From positions 248,001-312,000 of the forward strand of contig NZ_JACHVC010000007.1 of the NCBI RefSeq assembly GCF_014230145.1: a stretch of DNA of 64,000 bases. Direction: 5' to 3'. A program made the position numbers and the translations under genes. Shown piece by piece: positions 27,336-37,000 of this stretch. Under the pieces are notes generated by a model, which worked only from the letters and a program-made list of their open reading frames with translations, searched no databases and was not told the DNA's origin. This DNA is from Pelagicoccus albus (GTDB lineage Bacteria; Verrucomicrobiota; Verrucomicrobiia; Opitutales; Opitutaceae). The first letter of the stretch is position 1. The number at the start of each line of letters is the position of its first letter.

Positions 27336-30209
27336 TTAGTGCTTTTCGAATCCTGCAAATTCAATACGAGAGATTGCCTTTCCGTTAGCTTCAATATGGA
27401 TTTGCGGACAAATTACTGTACGGTAACCTACGTTGGCTAGTTTTTGGCAGAAGTCTAAATCGATTGAATCCAAGGATTCTAACTCCTCGGAGAATCCGCC
27501 AACTTCCAAGTAGGCAGATTTCCGAAACACGAGGCACTCGCTGGATAGACCGTCTACAGTTCTGGGGAGCAACGCCTGGTGATAGTAACCGTCTGCGTCC
27601 TTTGGTATCCCTATAAATTCAGCTCTACGCGAATCTTCGCCGATTTTGCTGAAGCCGCAGCTGAGCACGTGTGATTCGTTGTCGAGAATCTTGGGGGCTA
27701 CCGCTGCGACATCCATTCGGTTGATTTGACTCGTTAGGTCTTTCAGCCAATTCGGGTCTAGGGGAGAAAATCCTTCCCTAAAAATACACACAAGCTCTGT
27801 CTCCGCTATTTGGATATTTTCGTTTCTAGCTTTGCCCGGGTGTGCCGAGTCGCTTGTGGTGTGGGACTGAAGTCTTGCCGTTATCTGGTCGCAAATTGTT
27901 ATGTTTTGGGGGTGGAAAGAAGCTTGCTGCGTCTCGAATAGAACCGTGACCTCTCGTGAAGGCGATGTATTGAAAAAAGGGTACAAGTAGATTCCCTCAT
28001 GCTCTTTTATCTCGCAGGGGTATCCCAATCGGTCGATATGTCCTTGGAGGGCTTGTTTTGCTGCTTGAAAGGCGTAGCTCTTGTTGTCCGCGCTGGTGGC
28101 GGTAGACGCGGGAGTCATCCTCCAGTGGTAAAGTACTTCGGGGAGGTGTAGAATTGCCCGAGGGTCGCAAAGCCGAGTCGCCCTCAGTAATAGGTCCCAA
28201 TCTTGAGACCCCGAAAGGCTCTCGTCGAATCTGCCTACCTCCTTGAGTAGGCTGGATCGAATAAAGCAAAGATGACCGATGAAATTCTGGCAGGCAAAGA
28301 ACTCTGAGTCCCAGTCCGGCTTGAAATAGGGGGAGCTTCGCTTTCCATCTAAATCGATTTTGTCCTCGTTAGAGTAGACGATTTCTGTGCCTTCAGATGA
28401 TTGTAGCGCAAGAGCTACTTTAGCCAACGCATGATCGGCGAGCATATCGTCTTGGTCGATGAAGCCGATTAAATCTCCATCTGCAAGTTCCAAGGCTGAG
28501 TTCGAGGCAGCTGAGATATGGCCGTTGCTCTTCCTGAATACGATTTTTATTCGGCTATCTTCGTTGGCGAGAGATTTGAGCAATGACCTGACCTCGGGGT
28601 CGCTCGAGAAGTCATCCGCTATACAGAGTTCCCAGTTAGGGTAGCTCTGTTCTTTGACCGAATCGATCGCCTTCCTCAGCAAAGCAATGTCAGGATTATA
28701 TACTGGCAAGATGAGTGAGAGGATTGGCCCACTGCTAAATGACTTCGATAAAACTGGGAGGTTTTGTCGAAAGCTCTCTTGTTGCTCCTTTTCCCATGCC
28801 AGATAGTGTTCGTAGTTAATTTCCTGTGGCTTGGTTTGCGGAGTGCTTCGAACCGGTTCCTTGATATCTATTTGGTAAGCGTTTGAGTTGGATAAAAAAA
28901 GCGGCCGTCGTTTTGTAAGCAGGCGATTAACGATTTTACGCAGGAGAGAGCCCTGGCGTCTATTGGCTTTTGAGCTTTCTGCTATTTCGATCGCATTAAT
29001 CGGCCCGTGAGAAAATTTTTCTCGAGGTTCCGATGTATCGATTTCCGAATACAGCGATTCATAGAATGAAAGAAGCCTGTCCCCATTTGTTGCCAGATCG
29101 AAGTTTTGCTTGGCGAATTGTTGGCCGTTGGCTCCGATCGTTTTTTGGGATTCCTTATTGTTCAGTAACTCTAGGTAAGCCCTCGCAATGTCCTCTGGAG
29201 TCGATCTTTCGATTAGGTATGCTTCCTTTTTATGAACGAGGCGAAGTCCTAGGTTCGTTTTTCCTGTTATGACTGGTTTTCCTGATGCTAGAAACTCAGG
29301 GAGTTTGCTAGGAAGCCTATAATCATTGAATAAACTGGATTCTCCCGGCTGTATCAAGACCGTGGATAGCTCAAGTAGGGCTTGGAGTTCTCGTTTGGGG
29401 AGAAAGCCTAAATCTGTGACGTATTCGTCAAACGGATATTGGCAGGCGTCATGTAATGCAGGTGAGTTGGGCCCTGTTTTGAGTACCCTAAGAGGATGTC
29501 CTTGGGCACGAATTATGTGAACGGCGTCGTAGAGCGCTGCAACATCACCAAGGTTACTGCTGCTAATCCCTCCGGAGTAGAGGATGTAGTCCTCGTTTTC
29601 TTTTAAATTGTAGCGAGATTTTGGATCCAAAAAGTTACCTTTATGGTTGTCTAGTGATTTGAAATCGATGCCCGGCAAAAGCTCTAAACGGGGTTTCTCG
29701 ACCGGCATTAGTTCGAATAGAGTATTGATAACCGCCGTATGCGCATCGGCATAGGTGAGGAATTCAACGAATTGCCTAGGGTGCGATAGCATAGGTTCCC
29801 ACCCTTGAGGAATAGGTGATTCTTCTTGGTCTGCGAGTTGATCAAAGGGCCTACCGTAAAAGCTTTCGAGGATAGCAGCCTCGTGGTCTTCCATGTGAAC
29901 TACGAGTTTCTGACTAGTGCCATACCTCGACTGGTATTGGGAAACGAATGACGCTACGTTGATTCTAGGAGTCCAAGCGTGGATTATGTCCGCTGGTTTC
30001 CCATTGGGGAAGTGGCTGTTCAAGTTTAGGATCTCACGAAAAGTTCCCAATTGAAAAATGGCTTTCTCCAGTTTCTGAAAGCTGCTTCGGTTGTTCGGTA
30101 CCGCTACGATGCAATGGTGCCCTCGCAGCGTAAGATGGTTGGCGAAAGGCGCTACGTGATTGAGGCTGTTTGTGGAGTAGTCTCCGTAGTTTACGAATAG
30201 GATATTCAC
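27336..30209 (-). CDS. Three-module glycosyltransferase (GT4 + GT2 + partial GT2)
   Basis: The 957-residue cytoplasmic protein fuses several transferase units. Residues 1-390 are a GT4-like GT-B fold (MNILFVNYGDYSTNSLNHVA; nucleotide-sugar region SLFNDYRLPSKLPEFLASGKPVI). Residues about 480-720 are a GT2 GT-A domain (SLILPVYNPDIALLRKAIDS, with the acidic metal motif in FIDQDDML). The remainder (about 750-950) resembles a second GT2 lacking its N-terminal nucleotide half: it keeps the GGFSEELESLDSIDLDFC segment typical of the acceptor side. Multi-module enzymes of this kind build repeating units of O-antigen or capsule. It is divergent from the small GT2 gene at 30354. Confidence 0.85.
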   Translation of the reverse strand: MNILFVNYGDYSTNSLNHVAPFANHLTLRGHHCIVAVPNNRSSFQKLEKAIFQLGTFREILNLNSHFPNGKPADIIHAWTPRINVASFVSQYQSRYGTSQKLVVHMEDHEAAILESFYGRPFDQLADQEESPIPQGWEPMLSHPRQFVEFLTYADAHTAVINTLFELMPVEKPRLELLPGIDFKSLDNHKGNFLDPKSRYNLKENEDYILYSGGISSSNLGDVAALYDAVHIIRAQGHPLRVLKTGPNSPALHDACQYPFDEYVTDLGFLPKRELQALLELSTVLIQPGESSLFNDYRLPSKLPEFLASGKPVITGKTNLGLRLVHKKEAYLIERSTPEDIARAYLELLNNKESQKTIGANGQQFAKQNFDLATNGDRLLSFYESLYSEIDTSEPREKFSHGPINAIEIAESSKANRRQGSLLRKIVNRLLTKRRPLFLSNSNAYQIDIKEPVRSTPQTKPQEINYEHYLAWEKEQQESFRQNLPVLSKSFSSGPILSLILPVYNPDIALLRKAIDSVKEQSYPNWELCIADDFSSDPEVRSLLKSLANEDSRIKIVFRKSNGHISAASNSALELADGDLIGFIDQDDMLADHALAKVALALQSSEGTEIVYSNEDKIDLDGKRSSPYFKPDWDSEFFACQNFIGHLCFIRSSLLKEVGRFDESLSGSQDWDLLLRATRLCDPRAILHLPEVLYHWRMTPASTATSADNKSYAFQAAKQALQGHIDRLGYPCEIKEHEGIYLYPFFNTSPSREVTVLFETQQASFHPQNITICDQITARLQSHTTSDSAHPGKARNENIQIAETELVCIFREGFSPLDPNWLKDLTSQINRMDVAAVAPKILDNESHVLSCGFSKIGEDSRRAEFIGIPKDADGYYHQALLPRTVDGLSSECLVFRKSAYLEVGGFSEELESLDSIDLDFCQKLANVGYRTVICPQIHIEANGKAISRIEFAGFEKH

Positions 30210-30353
30210 GAGTCTAGTTGGCGGCGGCCACCAAGAGGGTGGTTCTCCTTATTGGTTAAAAGTTTGTCCAACTAAAAAGGAGAGGCTTTGGGACTAGAAT
30301 TCCGGATGGGAAGGCGTTGACAAGAGAGCCTTCTATTCGTGCATTCGCTTCAA

Positions 30354-31058
30354 ATGCCCACGTTGTCCATTATCATCCCAGTCTTCAACGAGTTTGGTAC
30401 TCTAGAGCAGGTTCTCGACTCCGTTGAGAATTGTGGATTGCAGGATTATCAGCTCATCGTGGTGGATGACTGCTCAACCGATGGTACGAGGGATTTGATC
30501 AAGGACAAATTGGCGAGCCGAATCGATGTAGTTGTTTTTCACGACTCCAACAAAGGAAAGGGCGGAGCGATAAGAACGGGATTTGAGGCTGCTAAAGGAG
30601 ACTATGTAGTTATCCAGGACGCGGATCTGGAGTATGATCCGAAAGAGTTGCCCAAGCTTCTGGCTGCCATTCTCGCCGGAGAGGCGGACGTCATTTATGG
30701 TACGAGATTTCCCAAGGGTGAAGCCTTTGATGTAACCCCGACTTGGCATCGTGCCGTGAACAGAGCCCTGACCCATTATTCGAATTTTTTCACGGGACTT
30801 AGAATCACGGACATGGAAACTTGCTATAAGATGTTCCCAACTCCGCTGATACAGAGCATCGAACTGGAGGAGCTTCGCTTTGGCATCGAGCCAGAGATGA
30901 CTGCCAAGATCGCTGACTTAGGTGTCTCCTTTCTAGATGTGCCGATCACTTACAATCGGAGAACCTACGAGGAAGGGAAAAAGATCGGAGCCATGGATGG
31001 CCTACGAGCCCTCTATGTTATCACGAAATACGGACTCCGCAGCATCTTCCTACCATAG
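30354..31058 (+). CDS. GT2 glycosyltransferase (dolichyl/polyprenyl-phosphate sugar synthase type)
   Basis: The 234-residue single-domain enzyme begins MPTLSIIIPVFNEFGTLEQV and has the motifs VVDDCSTDGT (about 35-44), GKGGAIRTGFEAAKGDYV and the DXD-type QDADLEYDP. No membrane helices follow the catalytic domain. Such enzymes charge polyprenyl phosphate with a sugar or transfer single sugars. ATG 30354 is preferred; a GTG at 30339 would add five residues. The last 9 bases overlap the end of the convergent glycosyltransferase gene. Confidence 0.9.
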   Translation: MPTLSIIIPVFNEFGTLEQVLDSVENCGLQDYQLIVVDDCSTDGTRDLIKDKLASRIDVVVFHDSNKGKGGAIRTGFEAAKGDYVVIQDADLEYDPKELPKLLAAILAGEADVIYGTRFPKGEAFDVTPTWHRAVNRALTHYSNFFTGLRITDMETCYKMFPTPLIQSIELEELRFGIEPEMTAKIADLGVSFLDVPITYNRRTYEEGKKIGAMDGLRALYVITKYGLRSIFLP

Positions 31059-33665
31059 GGCTAGGGCTCTCAGGCGATTTCGGTACAGTCCCGCTATGCG
31101 CTCAGGCGAGTAGAGTTCTTTTATGGTGCGTTGCGCGTTCTCTCCGAGTTGCTGCGCGTAACCAGGTTCGGAAACCAACCGCTTCATGTACTCCGCCGCA
31201 TGAGACGGATCTGGGTCTGCCCAGAGCTGCCCTTTCTCGTATGGGCCGAAATCTTGGGTTAGCTTGATCAACTTGAAATTGACCGGGCAACCATTTTGGG
31301 AGTTCACGAATTCGGAGGTGGCGGACCAATTGGTCGAGATTACCGGTTTGCCGAGATACATGCTCTCCGCGACGGTCAAGCCGAAGCCTTCTGCCCGATG
31401 GAGCGACACGTAGCAGTCGCAAGCTTTCATTAGCCCGTAGGTGGCTTCGCGGGACAAAGTGCGGTCGATCAAATGACAGTTGGGCAATCCGTCCAGCAGC
31501 TCCAGAAGCTGTTCGTATTGTTTTTTGTTGTTCTCGGTGGAATGGATTTTGATGACCAGTCCGACCTTTTCTCCTGTGTCTTTGCCTGCGAATGCTTGGC
31601 GGTATGCCTCGATAATCGCTCTCGGATTTTTGCGTTCCTGATAGCTGTTCAGGTCGTAGGCGAAACAGAAAAGGAATTGCTTTTCGGGTAATCCGAGTTC
31701 GGCTCGCCAGTCTTTACCCGGAAGATCGAAGTCGATGCAGTGAGGCATGGTGACGACTGGAACGGGGGATTTCATGGCGATCGCATCCCTCACGAAGTTT
31801 GAAGGGGTCCAGATTTCGTCGAAGTAGCGGAAGTACTTTATCCAGCGATCGGGAAACTCGGGAAGCTCCCAAGCCCAATAGGCGATATTGCGTTTTCCTT
31901 TACGGAAGGCCGGGCCGTGATGATGGTCGATGTCGGCACTCTGTGGAGCGTCGATGTGGAATACGTTAACTGGGTAGGGATTCTCATCCGTAAATTGGTC
32001 GTCGAGACTGGAGTCGCCCTGTGCCGCTAGGCAGTTGACCCGCAAAGGCACGATAGCATGTGGGATGTTGATCGCTTTGACAGCCTTGGCGGCAAGTCGG
32101 ACGGATTCGCCAATCCCTAATTGAGCTTTGTACCAGCCGACTAGGTTTATGCCGAGGTTGGCGTGACGGATTGCATAGTCAGTATTGAGGGGGTTGGTCG
32201 GGTCTAGGGCGAAGTTGAAGACGTCCTCGCCATTAACCTGCAAGCCTTCTATACAGAGTCGTCTATTTAGCTTTTGGGGGCGGTAGCTTCCCAAGCGCTC
32301 TCGGATGGGTTTTGGGACGAGGGCGTTCTTGGCCAGCTTTCGTCCGAGATAGGCATAGGTGTTGGCGCGACTGGTTCCGAGCAAGGTTAGTTCTATGGTC
32401 GCGATTTCACTCGCTTTCACAGGAGGGGTGGGGAATTCGATGGAAAAGAGGCCGGTTTCGATTGGGAAGAAGGTTTTGGTGGCACTACCATTTACCGTGA
32501 TTGCCAAGCCGAGGGTGCCCTGTTCCTCCTTCAAAATTGGGTCTGCGGTATAGATGTTACCGCTTACGCTGATTGACGAGATGAGCATGCCTCGAGGCAG
32601 TTCGAGTTGTGCCTTCTCTCTGATCCAGACTCCGGCTCGGTCTTCGGAAGGGTATAAGCCATTGAATTGGTAGCTATCGTTGAGGGGAGAGGCGTGCATT
32701 TTGCGTTCTTCAGATTTAATTCGTTCGTCGGACCAACCGTCCAATATGGATCGCCAATGGCGCTCTTTGCGTTCCATCTCGCATTCGGCGATAGTTAAGG
32801 CCGTTGGCGCGGGACCCTTTTTCAACATCAAAAATCGGGCGAGGGCGTCTTTGAGAAGTTTGGAATTCACGGTGGCCCAACTTTGCGATTTTAAGCAATT
32901 GGCCAGATACTCGTCAGGCCAACCTGAGGCCGCGTGGCGGGCCAAGAGCGTGCTCCATTTTCTCTGGAGCAATCGTGAGTTGATTTCTGTATTCAGGTTT
33001 TTGCCTGAGCGGGTGGCGCTGACGTGGTGTTTAACCACGCTCTTGTTTGCTACTGAAATATGGTAGCCAAGTGCTCTGACTCGGAAGCAAAGGTCGATGT
33101 CTTCTCCTCCATTTAAAAAGGCCTCGTCGAATCCTCCGACTTCCATGAACAAGGAGCGTGGAATCGCACAGCACGCTGCGGTGATCATGTGAACGCGTGT
33201 GTAGGCAGGGGATCGGAAAAGGCCTTTATTGGCAGCACGCTTGTGCTCGATGGTGGTGTCGGTGGCTACGAATACTCCAGCATGATCTATTTCACCGGTG
33301 GCGAAGCTCAGTTGCACATTTCCGACTAGTCCGACCCGTTTCAATTTTGAGAACGCCTTTCTCATGGGCTCGAACCAACCCTCCAACAGGACGAGATCGT
33401 TGTTGAGCAGGAAGAGCAATGCACCTTTGGCGTTTAGCGCTCCGATGTTATTGGAGTAGGCGTAGCCCATGTTGCAGGCGTTGCGGATTATCTTTACACG
33501 CTCGTTAGCCAGTTCCTTGAGTCCGGTTTCTGTCTCCTCAGAGCTAAAGTCGTCGACTAGGATTATTTCGTATTCCAGATCGCCGACTGTATCCTGCAGG
33601 CTCCGCAGGCATTCTTTTGTGTGTTCGAGCTGGTTGTAGACCGGTATTATAAATGAGACGTCCAT
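31050..33665 (-). CDS. Bimodular glycosyltransferase (GT2 + GT4) with central beta region
   Basis: The 871-residue product has an N-terminal GT2 domain (MDVSFIIPVYNQLEHTKECL ... FLLNNDLVLLEGWFEPM, about 1-260), a linker and a beta-rich stretch (about 335-450: RGMLISSISVSGNIYTADP), and a C-terminal GT4 domain (about 500-871) with LGINLVGWYKAQLGIGESV and the nucleotide-sugar motif EGFGLTVAESMYLGKPVIS. It resembles multi-domain polysaccharide polymerising or O-antigen enzymes. It is transcribed in the same direction as the SlyX gene region and toward the small GT2 gene, with a 9-base end overlap. Confidence 0.87.
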   Translation of the reverse strand: MDVSFIIPVYNQLEHTKECLRSLQDTVGDLEYEIILVDDFSSEETETGLKELANERVKIIRNACNMGYAYSNNIGALNAKGALLFLLNNDLVLLEGWFEPMRKAFSKLKRVGLVGNVQLSFATGEIDHAGVFVATDTTIEHKRAANKGLFRSPAYTRVHMITAACCAIPRSLFMEVGGFDEAFLNGGEDIDLCFRVRALGYHISVANKSVVKHHVSATRSGKNLNTEINSRLLQRKWSTLLARHAASGWPDEYLANCLKSQSWATVNSKLLKDALARFLMLKKGPAPTALTIAECEMERKERHWRSILDGWSDERIKSEERKMHASPLNDSYQFNGLYPSEDRAGVWIREKAQLELPRGMLISSISVSGNIYTADPILKEEQGTLGLAITVNGSATKTFFPIETGLFSIEFPTPPVKASEIATIELTLLGTSRANTYAYLGRKLAKNALVPKPIRERLGSYRPQKLNRRLCIEGLQVNGEDVFNFALDPTNPLNTDYAIRHANLGINLVGWYKAQLGIGESVRLAAKAVKAINIPHAIVPLRVNCLAAQGDSSLDDQFTDENPYPVNVFHIDAPQSADIDHHHGPAFRKGKRNIAYWAWELPEFPDRWIKYFRYFDEIWTPSNFVRDAIAMKSPVPVVTMPHCIDFDLPGKDWRAELGLPEKQFLFCFAYDLNSYQERKNPRAIIEAYRQAFAGKDTGEKVGLVIKIHSTENNKKQYEQLLELLDGLPNCHLIDRTLSREATYGLMKACDCYVSLHRAEGFGLTVAESMYLGKPVISTNWSATSEFVNSQNGCPVNFKLIKLTQDFGPYEKGQLWADPDPSHAAEYMKRLVSEPGYAQQLGENAQRTIKELYSPERIAGLYRNRLRALALW

Positions 33666-33745
33666 ATGGGGCAGATCGCTTTTGTTTTATGCGATCTCGC
33701 TCAAGAGTTTTTGGAAAGAGGCGTCCTTTGGGGGCGATAGGGTGA

Positions 33746-33949
33746 TCAATAGTGAGGAGGTCTCTCGTTGGCCGGCATGTCGCCCGACGATGCGCTGAGA
33801 GATTCGGTTCGTTCGATTAGCTTTTTGATCTGGCTCCTCAGTCTTTCGATATCGGACTGCATTTCATAGATTACCTTGTCTTGCTCCTCGATGTGTCGTT
33901 CGAGAAAGGTCTGTTTGATTTGAAGTTCCTGGATTGATAACTCGCTCAT
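33746..33949 (-). CDS. slyX: SlyX family protein
   Basis: The 67-residue product is a coiled coil (LSIQELQIKQTFLERHIEEQ ... EMQSDIERLRSQIKKLIERTE) ending in the SlyX hallmark ERPPHY. Length and layout match SlyX, a small protein of unknown function found in many Gram-negative bacteria. It is divergent from the giant acidic-protein gene at 34081 and lies 80 bases upstream of the large glycosyltransferase gene on the same strand. Confidence 0.8.
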   Translation of the reverse strand: MSELSIQELQIKQTFLERHIEEQDKVIYEMQSDIERLRSQIKKLIERTESLSASSGDMPANERPPHY

Positions 33950-34080
33950 GGTGAAGGGCTAGAGATTGGAGGCTCAGGGCGGGTGCGCAAGATTAGCCTT
34001 AATATGGGCTGAAAATCGGTCGATTAAAGGTTTAGCGGCCTTGGCAAAGTGCTCTGTCCGCTTTTCCGGGAAATTAGCAA

Positions 34081-37000
34081 ATGACTCAATCGGATTCTCC
34101 AGACTTCGAGTTCGACATATCGGACTTGGAAGTGGAGGGCAGCGAAGCCTCCAGTTCCAAGAGGGGAGAAAATGTGCCTGTGTCTAAGAAGGTAGACGAT
34201 CAAGATGTTGCTGATAACGAGGAGTTTGCAGGTTTTGCTATTGATGAAATGCCTGCCGGGGAGGTAAGTGAAACAGCTCCACAATCTGCCAAAGAAAGTG
34301 AGGTTCCCGGTGCTGAAGGATCGCCTCCTGAGGCAGATTCGGGTTCGGAAGACGGTCCTGTTTCGCGGATAGAATCGGAAAAGCCGAGCAGTCGAGCTTT
34401 AGGTGCAGATGATCTGGGAGCAGACGTCTTCGCCGAGATCGATGATGACTCCGGTGCCCTGAGTTTCGAGGACGTGATCGATGACTTGATGGATGAGGTC
34501 GAAGATTTCGAAGCGGGCGGATATGTAGAGCTCGATGAAGATGCCGCATCCGAATCAGCTTCCGCTGGGGAAATGCTGAGGATGGAAGATCCGGATGATT
34601 CCCTCGGTCAATCCGTAGACCCGAGTGCTGAGGATAGTGAACCGTCCGCAGGGCAGCCATCGTTCCCAAGTCCTCCCGTTGATTTTGAAATTCCTGCGGA
34701 CCCAGAGCCAGATGAGCCTGTTGCTGAGACTTCGCCAGATTTGCAGAGCGAAGTAGACATTTCTACGGAGCCCGTACGAGCGAGTGCAGAGGAGCCACCG
34801 ACACCTAAGCCCATCAGCGACGCCGTTCCAGAGTCCCGTCCGCAAGAGCCTGAGGAGAGTTCTCGAGGTCCGCAAAAGAGTGGTCCCCCTGAGACTGAAG
34901 AAGCGGCAAACCCTATTTCCCAAGATCCGACTCCGGAAATTGAAAAGCCAATTTCGGATGTCGAGATTCCTGCCGATCCAGAGCCCGTACTGCCTCAAGA
35001 GCAAGCAACCCAGTCGCAAGAAATGGGGGAAACTGATGAGCCGAAGAGTGTCGAGGAGACACCCTTGGCCGAATCTTTGGATGATCCGATTCCATCAGAG
35101 GGATTTGAAAAGGTCTTAATCGATGCCAATGAAGATCCCGCGGATTCGATTCCAGATGAGGTGGTCAATCAGGATGAAGAGGAACCGGAACCTGAAATAG
35201 TCGAGGAGGTTACAGATGAACTTCCGCCTAGTGAAATTTCAGAATCACTCGATGAATCACCGTCTGCTTCCGAAGAGATGCCGGTGGAATCTATCTCGGA
35301 ATTGATCGAAGCGGATTCGGAGGAGGAAGACACCGAGCAAGGCGATTCCCAATCGGAGAATGAAGAAGAGATCCAGTCCTCTGTGACAGAAGAGAAAACC
35401 ATAGAGTCTGACGCAGATTCTCGCGAAATCGACTTCATGGAGGATGAAGAGGACATTTCTGATCTGATCGACTCGATTTCTGAGGAGGTTGAAGATGAGG
35501 AATCTCCGGAGAGTGCTTTGGACGATATTCTTCCCGATGCAGATTTGTCGGATACAGCGGATGAAGAGGTCGAAATTTCAGAGGAATTAGAAGTCGAATC
35601 CCAGTCTGATGCTGAGCCAGAAGAACTTTCAGAGGATGAGGAAGAAGTAGACATCTCGGAATTGGTCGAAGCGGCTATGATCGAGGAGGAATCCGAGGAG
35701 GAGGTGCCTTCGATCCCTACCGAGGCTGAGGGATCTGAGATAATTGAAGATGTCCCTGCTGGTTTGGAAATCTTGGACGATGAAAATTCAGACGAGGAAG
35801 AACTGGAAACCGAATTGGATTCTGCTTCGCGGGAGGATGAGGAAGATATTTCCGATTTGATCGCTGCGGTGGCGGAAGAGTCAGAAGAGGAGGAAGATGA
35901 ATCGGAAGAGGAGGAGGTAGTTAGCCTGCCCAGCCCCGAGGAATTGGCAGCTTCACTCGACGAGGACTCTGCCTCGGACGCGAGCGATGCCCCTGAGGTT
36001 GTAGATGAAGAGCAGCCCGAAGAAGCTCCGAATCTGGAAATTCTAGATGAGGATGAAGACGAGGAGATCGTAGATTTGCCAGCTCCAGAAATTCCCCAGC
36101 CGCAGGAGGAAGTGGAGGCTGAAAATGAAGCCGCCGAGAAGGGAGTTGAAGAGGCCGTTCTGTCTGCCGAAGAGCTGCTGAAGAAGGCAGGCGGCTTGTT
36201 GGATGGAGATTCCGAAAAGCCGATCGATGGCGCCAACGCGTTGCTGGAGGAGCTGGAGGACGATGAAGAAGTTGTCGATCTCCCTTCTCCGGAGTCTATG
36301 ATTTCAGAAGTAGAGGATGACGAGGAAGAGATTGTTTCGATGCCGGAACCGTCCTCATTGATGGACGATGCAACGGAATCGACCGCTGTCATTGAGGATG
36401 ATGAGGAAGAAGTGGTCGCTATGCCTGATCCTTCTGCTTTGATGGAAGACGCAGACAGTGCGAGCGCCGTCATCGAGGATGATGATGAAGAAGTTGTTTC
36501 TTTGCCGGATCCAGCAGCGATGATGGCCGAAGCGACGGAAGAGGAATCGGAGGACGAGGAAACTTCGGGTGAAACGACTGCTGGCAACGTGGCTGATCGG
36601 GCTGGGGATCTTCCCGCACCGCCTCCAGCTCCTGTCGAGATTATTGATGACGAGCCTGCGGAGGATGACGCTGAGGAATCTGAGGCAACGGAGGTTGTCG
36701 CAGAGTCTTCAAGTGAAGGGGAGGACGGTTTGCAGGATCCTTTCGATTCTGAAATATCTCTGGATGATTTCCAGGACGACCTTGATAATCTAGAAGGGCT
36801 CGAACGTCCCGAAGATGAAGAGGAGGAAGGGGATACCGAAGCAGAAGAGAAGCCGGTCGCCGAAGATGGAGAGCAAGAAGAAGCAGCGGAATCGACGGAG
36901 GAAAAGCCTGCCGCGGAAGTGGTTGAGATGCCGAAGCCGAGCCTGCTCTGGCGAGTTACCCATTCGATGATGGTAGCTGCCGGACTCGTACTTGTTGGCC

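Noticed and set aside
36256-36534. Direct repeats considered as a possible CRISPR or minisatellite array
   Set aside because: The repeats are in frame, encode a degenerate acidic protein motif and vary at the DNA level, so they are protein repeats.
35169-36587. A 472-codon serine-rich frame on the minus strand opposite the acidic protein gene
   Set aside because: It is the mirror of GAG/GAA/GAT codon runs (giving Ser/Thr on the other strand), has no start context and would produce near-pure poly-serine.
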